Shown here one piece after another: positions 59,833 through 64,000 of a DNA stretch of 64,000 nt. The notes under the pieces are model-generated. The model did not search any database, was not told where the DNA came from, and was given only the letters and a program-made list of their open reading frames with translations. The translations under genes and the position numbers were made by a program. Where the stretch lies: assembly GCF_020329485.1 (NCBI RefSeq), contig NZ_JAGKJI010000019.1, forward strand, positions 59,949 to 123,948, written 5' to 3'. The first letter of the stretch is position 1; the number at the start of each line of letters is the position of its first letter. Origin of the DNA: Bradyrhizobium cenepequi (GTDB lineage Bacteria; Pseudomonadota; Alphaproteobacteria; Rhizobiales; Xanthobacteraceae).

Positions 59833-60153
59833 CCAAGGATTGATAGCCGTTGACGGTATCGGCCATAAGGCGGCAAGCGTTGGCTCTTGCGCCTAGGCAA
59901 ATGCGTCGACTTCATCGATTGTCTCATATACTTGCCGGAGCAACCATGATCCGAGCGTGTTCTAGAGAACTCTAAATCACGCGACCTCCGCGACGACAAC
60001 TGCAAGTCCATGGCGAATCGCTGTCTCACACAACCAGAAGGTCCCTTACGCTGCGCAAGGAATGGCGATAAGAATGCCGCGCCGATGCGGATCTGCCGAA
60101 ACCGAAGAGATCTGCCGCTCTCAGGTGCGCGGGGTGGATGAAGTTATATCCGA
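59833..60153. other. Intergenic region, no gene seen
   Basis: About 320 bases without a supported gene separate the debris from the cell-surface-signalling locus. The promoter of the STN-domain gene should lie in its 3' part. Confidence 0.5.
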
Positions 60154-60840
60154 ATGCTACGTCGAACTGCACTGACGGCGGATTTCGCCTGCGCCCTCGT
60201 CGCCTCCTTGTTGCTGGCATGGAGCGGTCTTTGCGTGCTCGCCCAGCAAAGGTACGAGACCACGCAGGGCGGTGAGGAGGTGGTCTTTGATATTCCGTCG
60301 CAACCGCTTGCGGCTGCGCTTGGCACCTATGGGGCAACAACCGGCGTGCAGGTTCTCTATGAGACGGCCCTGGCCGCGGGCAGGACGTCGGCGGCAATCA
60401 AGGGTTCGTTCACCCAGGAGGCGGCCTTGCGAGCCCTGTTGGCCGGCACTGGCCTTGTTGGTCGCAGGACCGATGTGGATGCGATTACGATCGTGCCCAC
60501 GCTCCGCGAACATCCTGCGAGCGCCGCTTCCATCGTTCCAGACGCGAGATTCCTGGGCGCGTTGCAGGCAGGCGTCCTCGGCGCACTGTGCGGGAACACC
60601 GATACGCGGCCAGGCGGCTATCGGATGGCATTGCAACTCTGGATCACGCCTACGGGTGCTCTGCAGCGCGCATCCTTGCTCGGCTCAAGCGGCAATGCAC
60701 GGCGTGACGTAGCATTGATCGCGCAATTACAGAACGTGCAGATCGCTGTCCTGCCGCCGGCCGGCATGACGCAACCGATCACCCTCACGATCGTGCCGCG
60801 CTCGCCGCTGCAACCTCTGGAGTGCAGCGGCGAGCGGTGA
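60154..60840 (+). CDS. STN-domain protein of a cell-surface signalling locus
   Basis: This 228-aa protein has a signal sequence (about residues 10-31) and a secretin/TonB short N-terminal (STN) domain (about 42-95: FDIPSQPLAAALGTYGATTGVQVLYETALAAGRTSAAIKGSFTQEAALRALLAGTGL), normally the periplasmic signalling domain of TonB-dependent receptors. Here the beta-barrel is missing. The C-terminal 90 residues (ALQLWITPTGALQRASLLGSSGNARRDVALI) look like a TonB C-terminal domain. The same STN plus TonB-like arrangement is known for VreA of Pseudomonas aeruginosa. It is followed by an ECF sigma and a FecR gene. Confidence 0.78.
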   Translation: MLRRTALTADFACALVASLLLAWSGLCVLAQQRYETTQGGEEVVFDIPSQPLAAALGTYGATTGVQVLYETALAAGRTSAAIKGSFTQEAALRALLAGTGLVGRRTDVDAITIVPTLREHPASAASIVPDARFLGALQAGVLGALCGNTDTRPGGYRMALQLWITPTGALQRASLLGSSGNARRDVALIAQLQNVQIAVLPPAGMTQPITLTIVPRSPLQPLECSGER

Positions 60841-61027
60841 ACAACCCAATCTGCCAGGCATGTTCGGCGGGCGCCTCCGGTATTGGGCCGTGTTGTCTAA
60901 CTGTTACATTTCTTTGTTACCAAGATTTTCCTTCTTTCCGACACGCTCGGATTCGCGTCACACGCTTGAATTTGTGAAGATTTCAAAGCAACGTTTGCTG
61001 GCGCAGTCTTGAGTACCGGGCGGGCCA

Positions 61028-61633
61028 ATGGGCAACACGACTTGGGCGGCGCTTCGTGATCTGCTCGCCAACCGATATGACGAATTCAGGGCTCGCCTGA
61101 CGCGTCGCTTGGGCTCGGAAGAACTCGCCAGCGAAAGCCTGAACGAGACGTGGCTGCAGCTCCATCGCCAGGATGAGGCCGCCTCCATCCATAGTCCTGC
61201 CGGTTATGTCATGCGTACGGCGGTCAATATCGCGACCGATCGTCGCCGTGTGGAGACGAGGCGCGCGCGCCGCGCCGACGTGCAGGCCGCCCTTGAAATT
61301 CCTGATCCGGCGCCGGGGCCGCAGCGTGAGGCTGAAGCGCGCCTCCAAGTAGAAGCGCTGCAGGCGGCAATCGACGCCCTGCCTGAGCGCACCCGTGAAA
61401 TCCTGATCGCCGGACGGCTTCGGGGACAATCTCAGCAGGACATTGCGGACCGTTTTGGCATCACGGCGCGCATGGTGCGGATAGAATTGCGTCGCGCGCT
61501 CGACCTTTGCGAAGCCCATCTTGAAAAAGATACGACAAATCGTTTCCTGTCCGGCTCGTCACAAACGTCTATAGATAAAGCAAACCATCTTCCACCCATA
61601 TCCCCGTCACCAAAGCGGGATCATGGACGGTGA
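61028..61633 (+). CDS. ECF sigma factor, FecI-like
   Basis: This 201-aa sigma factor has region 2 (about residues 10-75, SLNETWLQLHRQDEAASIHSPAGYVMRTAVNIATDRRR) and region 4 (about 115-165, IDALPERTREILIAGRLRGQSQQDIADRFGITARMVRIELRRAL). It belongs to the iron-type ECF group that works with FecR. The gene overlaps the FecR-like start by 4 bp (GTGA). A GGGCGGG precedes the ATG. Confidence 0.92.
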   Translation: MGNTTWAALRDLLANRYDEFRARLTRRLGSEELASESLNETWLQLHRQDEAASIHSPAGYVMRTAVNIATDRRRVETRRARRADVQAALEIPDPAPGPQREAEARLQVEALQAAIDALPERTREILIAGRLRGQSQQDIADRFGITARMVRIELRRALDLCEAHLEKDTTNRFLSGSSQTSIDKANHLPPISPSPKRDHGR

Positions 61634-62628
61634 ATGGATATCCGGCGATGACGATGGACGAACGGTCCGTCCCGCATGAAGCATTGCGACGCCAGGCCAA
61701 GGACTGGGTCGTGCATCTTTCCACCGGGAGGGTGACGGAAGCGGACCTGCGTGCGCTCGAACGCTGGCGCGCGGAAAGTCCACTTCACGCGCAAGCCTAT
61801 GCGCAAGCCTGCCAGTTGTGGGGCATGCTTGGATCTCCATTGGAGACGGCAGCGTATCCGGCAGACAGGGCTGCAACAATTCGAATCCCGATCATCGACC
61901 GGCGGATCGGGCGCCGTGCGTTTCTGGGCGGTGCATTGGCCGCCTCGGCGGCTGCCGCCGGCGTCATGGTCGTCCGGCCGCCTCTTGAATTGTGGCCTGG
62001 CCTCGGCGAATTGGCAGCGGATTACCGCACTGGAACCGGCGAGCAACGCAAGATCGAGCTGGCGGATCGGGTTTCGATCGAGCTCAACACACGCACGAGC
62101 CTGAACGTCGGAAAGCGAACAGAGACGGCCGATAACATCGAGCTGATCGCCGGTGAAGCCGCGGTGTCGGCTGGACAGCGCCCAGTAGTCGTGCATGCCG
62201 CAGCGGGGCAGGTCGCAGCGAGCAATGCACAGTTCACCGTGCGCAGCGATGGCGCCGAGGTGCGCGTGGCGTGTCTTGCCGGGATGGTCGAAGTCGATTG
62301 TCGTGGACGCATGGCAACCCTCCGGCCGCGCGAGCAGATCAGCTATGCCGCGCGTGATCTCGGACCAATTGCCGCGGTTGCCCCCGAAGTCGTGGCTGCC
62401 TGGCGCGACGGACTTCTGATCTTTCAGGATGAGCCGTTGGCGCATGTCATCGAGGAGGTCAACCGCTATCGCGCCGGCCGGATCATTCTGATGAATGCGA
62501 CGCTCGGCGAACGCCGAGTATCGGCGCGTTTCAAGCTCGACCGTCTCGATGCCGTTTTGATTCAGTTCCAGGAAGTTTTCGGCGCCAAGGCCACACCGCT
62601 CGGCGGTGGCTTCGTTGTGCTGACCTGA
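61630..62628 (+). CDS. FecR-like anti-sigma factor
   Basis: This 332-aa protein has an N-terminal cytoplasmic DUF4880-like sigma-binding domain (QAKDWVVHLSTGRVTEADLRALERWRAESPLHAQAYAQA), a membrane helix preceded by RRAFLGG (about residues 95-115) and a periplasmic FecR domain (about 135-245) with a C-terminal STN-like segment (LAHVIEEVNRYRAGRIILMNATLGERRVSARFKLDRLDAVLIQFQEVFGA). It holds the sigma factor at the membrane until a periplasmic signal arrives. The GTG at 61630 overlaps the sigma stop; an ATG at 61648 is possible. Confidence 0.9.
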   Translation: MNGYPAMTMDERSVPHEALRRQAKDWVVHLSTGRVTEADLRALERWRAESPLHAQAYAQACQLWGMLGSPLETAAYPADRAATIRIPIIDRRIGRRAFLGGALAASAAAAGVMVVRPPLELWPGLGELAADYRTGTGEQRKIELADRVSIELNTRTSLNVGKRTETADNIELIAGEAAVSAGQRPVVVHAAAGQVAASNAQFTVRSDGAEVRVACLAGMVEVDCRGRMATLRPREQISYAARDLGPIAAVAPEVVAAWRDGLLIFQDEPLAHVIEEVNRYRAGRIILMNATLGERRVSARFKLDRLDAVLIQFQEVFGAKATPLGGGFVVLT

Positions 62629-62840
62629 TGTCATAATACGTTTAGAGACAAGTGGTCTGTTGATTATGCAAACCGTTTTCGCGGGAAAACGAGAGATCGA
62701 CAGCCTCGATCCAATTATTTGCTGAATCCATTTCCTCTCATAGGGGGCTGAATCGTCTTTAGGTGGTCGGGAACGCCCCGACGACCGAGCGGCGCCAGAA
62801 CAGCGTAGCCCGGCTCTATCTCTTGAAGAGTGCGCGCCCC

Positions 62841-64000
62841 ATGTCCCGTCCCGCTGCCGTCGCTTCGTCGATCCCCACCTGTCGCAACATGCGCCGCGCC
62901 ACATTGCTCGCCGGTGTCAGTGCACTGGCGCTTGCGCTGGGAGGTGTCGAGGGAGCCGTTGCGCGTCCGCTCGGCGCCAATTCGGTGAGCGCGCCGCTGA
63001 CGGCGACCAACGATGCGGTCGCGAATGCGCAGCGGGCGGCACAAGCGGCCCAGCAGGTCAAGCAATCGCTCACCCGCGCGACGCAGGCGTTGCAGGCGAT
63101 GCGGAGCTTGCAGGATGCGGCGCGCGCGGCGGCGCAGGGTGTGCCGCATTCCGCAACGCTGAACATCAATAGTCCTAACGGACTAACGCCGGGCGGTCTG
63201 GTGCCGGACATGGCGGCGGGGTGGAGCGGCGCCAATACGCCGACGGAGGCCGCGAGCGGCGGCCGGACGGTGGTCGGCATCCAGCAGACCGCGCCGCAGG
63301 CGATCCTGAACTGGCAGACGTTCAATGTCGGCGCGCAGACCACGGTCAATTTCAACCAGCAGGGCAACTCCGACTGGGTGGCGCTGAACCGGATCACGGC
63401 GACGGGGGCGCCGAGCGAGATCCTGGGTTCGATCAGGGCTGACGGACAGGTCTATCTGATCAATCCGAACGGGATCATCTTCGGTAGCGGCAGCCAGATT
63501 AATGTCGGTGCGCTGATCGCATCGACCGCGAAGATCTCGAACGATCAGTTCCTGCGCGGCATCTATTCGACCCAGACCGGCTCCACCTGGACGCCGAGCT
63601 TCACCGATGCGGCCGCGCTGCTCGGCAACGGCACCGGCGGCGGCGTCGTCGCGGTCGAGGCAGGGGCCCAGATCCAAACGCATGCACCAGGCTCCGTCAA
63701 AGCCGGCGGCGGGTTCGTGCTGCTGATGGGCGGGCAGGTCATCAATGCCGGCGCGATCACCACGCCCAACGGCCAGACCCAGCTCGCGGCGGGCGATGAC
63801 TTCGTGCTGCGGCGCGGCTATGGCACGGACGCCAACCAGCCCTCGACGACGCGTGGCAACGAGATCGCGCCGTTGTTCGACGCCGGCAGCCGCGCCGGGC
63901 TGGTCCGCAATGACGGCATGGTCTTCAGTTCGCGGGGCGACATCACGCTCGCCGGCCGCACGATCGAGCAGAACGGCATCCTCGTCGCCTCGACCTCGGT
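62841..64000 (+). CDS. Two-partner-secretion exoprotein (filamentous haemagglutinin N-terminal part)
   Basis: The frame starts at ATG 62841 (MSRPAAVASSIPTCRNMRR) and runs off the right edge after 386 residues. It has a long signal region (about residues 17-45), a coiled, Ala/Gln-rich spacer and the TPS domain with NPNGIIFGSGSQINVGALIASTAKI, the NPNG signature needed for export through a TpsB pore. Full members are 1000-5000 aa adhesins, proteases or toxins. It lies 212 bp after the FecR gene and is the probable target of the sigma factor. The partner TpsB gene is expected beyond the window. Confidence 0.9.
   Translation, partial: MSRPAAVASSIPTCRNMRRATLLAGVSALALALGGVEGAVARPLGANSVSAPLTATNDAVANAQRAAQAAQQVKQSLTRATQALQAMRSLQDAARAAAQGVPHSATLNINSPNGLTPGGLVPDMAAGWSGANTPTEAASGGRTVVGIQQTAPQAILNWQTFNVGAQTTVNFNQQGNSDWVALNRITATGAPSEILGSIRADGQVYLINPNGIIFGSGSQINVGALIASTAKISNDQFLRGIYSTQTGSTWTPSFTDAAALLGNGTGGGVVAVEAGAQIQTHAPGSVKAGGGFVLLMGGQVINAGAITTPNGQTQLAAGDDFVLRRGYGTDANQPSTTRGNEIAPLFDAGSRAGLVRNDGMVFSSRGDITLAGRTIEQNGILVASTS

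Overview
The window is high-GC alphaproteobacterial DNA. The best fit is Bradyrhizobium or a close relative in the Nitrobacteraceae. This rests on the protein families (a CzcA-type efflux operon, DUF6328, DUF4166, GbsR), the palindromic intergenic repeats at 27.27, 28.45 and 28.90 kb, and a short histone-H1-like protein. The species call is inference; no rRNA or other decisive marker is present.

Positions 1 to about 27.24 kb are mobile DNA. A tRNA-Arg(TCG) gene lies at 27189-27265 on the minus strand. Its 3' 49 bp (27189-27237) recur exactly at 8734-8782. This fits two islands inserted in tandem at one tRNA gene. Island 1 (before position 1 to 8782; left end outside the window) carries a VapE-type helicase, a MerR/Nu1-like DNA-binding protein, a lambda-type portal, a prohead protease fused to the major capsid protein, a gpW-like head-tail joiner, an excisionase-like HTH protein and a P4-type integrase. 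No tail or lysis gene is visible. Island 2 (8783-27188, about 18.4 kb) carries a frameshifted RepB-primase/RepA-helicase gene, an HK97-type capsid protein, a cold-shock protein, a P27-like small terminase, a tail-fibre-like protein, and an excisionase plus tyrosine recombinase next to the tRNA. It has no portal, large terminase, tail tube or lysis gene. In both islands short repeated words cluster at the 3' end of the replication gene, which suggests origins. Both look more like phage satellites (or stripped prophages) than complete prophages.

The right half of island 2 (18.3-25.4 kb) is cargo. It holds an LPS-type acyltransferase, an outer-membrane beta-barrel protein, a lipoprotein and two membrane-protein/HEPN gene pairs. 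One pair belongs to a three-gene operon (RHH regulator, 3-TM protein, HEPN protein with an RNHATH motif), with a perfect 17-bp inverted repeat flanking the regulator's start codon. This operon is the best candidate here for an undescribed defence or toxin-antitoxin-like system.

From 27.3 to 58.1 kb the DNA is ordinary chromosome: a 1-Cys peroxiredoxin, a czcBA-like divalent metal efflux operon, tungstate-type uptake genes (tupA, tupB) without an ATPase, a frameshifted GGDEF-EAL protein, a cluster of probable stress genes (PAP2, DUF6328, flavoprotein, PfpI, DUF296), a PAS hybrid histidine kinase, a biotin-dependent carboxylase alpha subunit with an isocitrate-lyase-family enzyme and acylphosphatase, a GbsR regulator with DUF4166 and TIGR01777 genes, lipB, a short FliN-like gene and tRNA-Leu(GAG). 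Downstream of tRNA-Leu (58.2-59.8 kb) lies a decayed patch holding fragments of unrelated genes. The window ends in a cell-surface-signalling locus (STN-domain protein, ECF sigma factor, FecR-like anti-sigma factor) directly upstream of a two-partner-secretion exoprotein gene that runs off the edge; this layout resembles the Pseudomonas PUMA3 (Vre) system.
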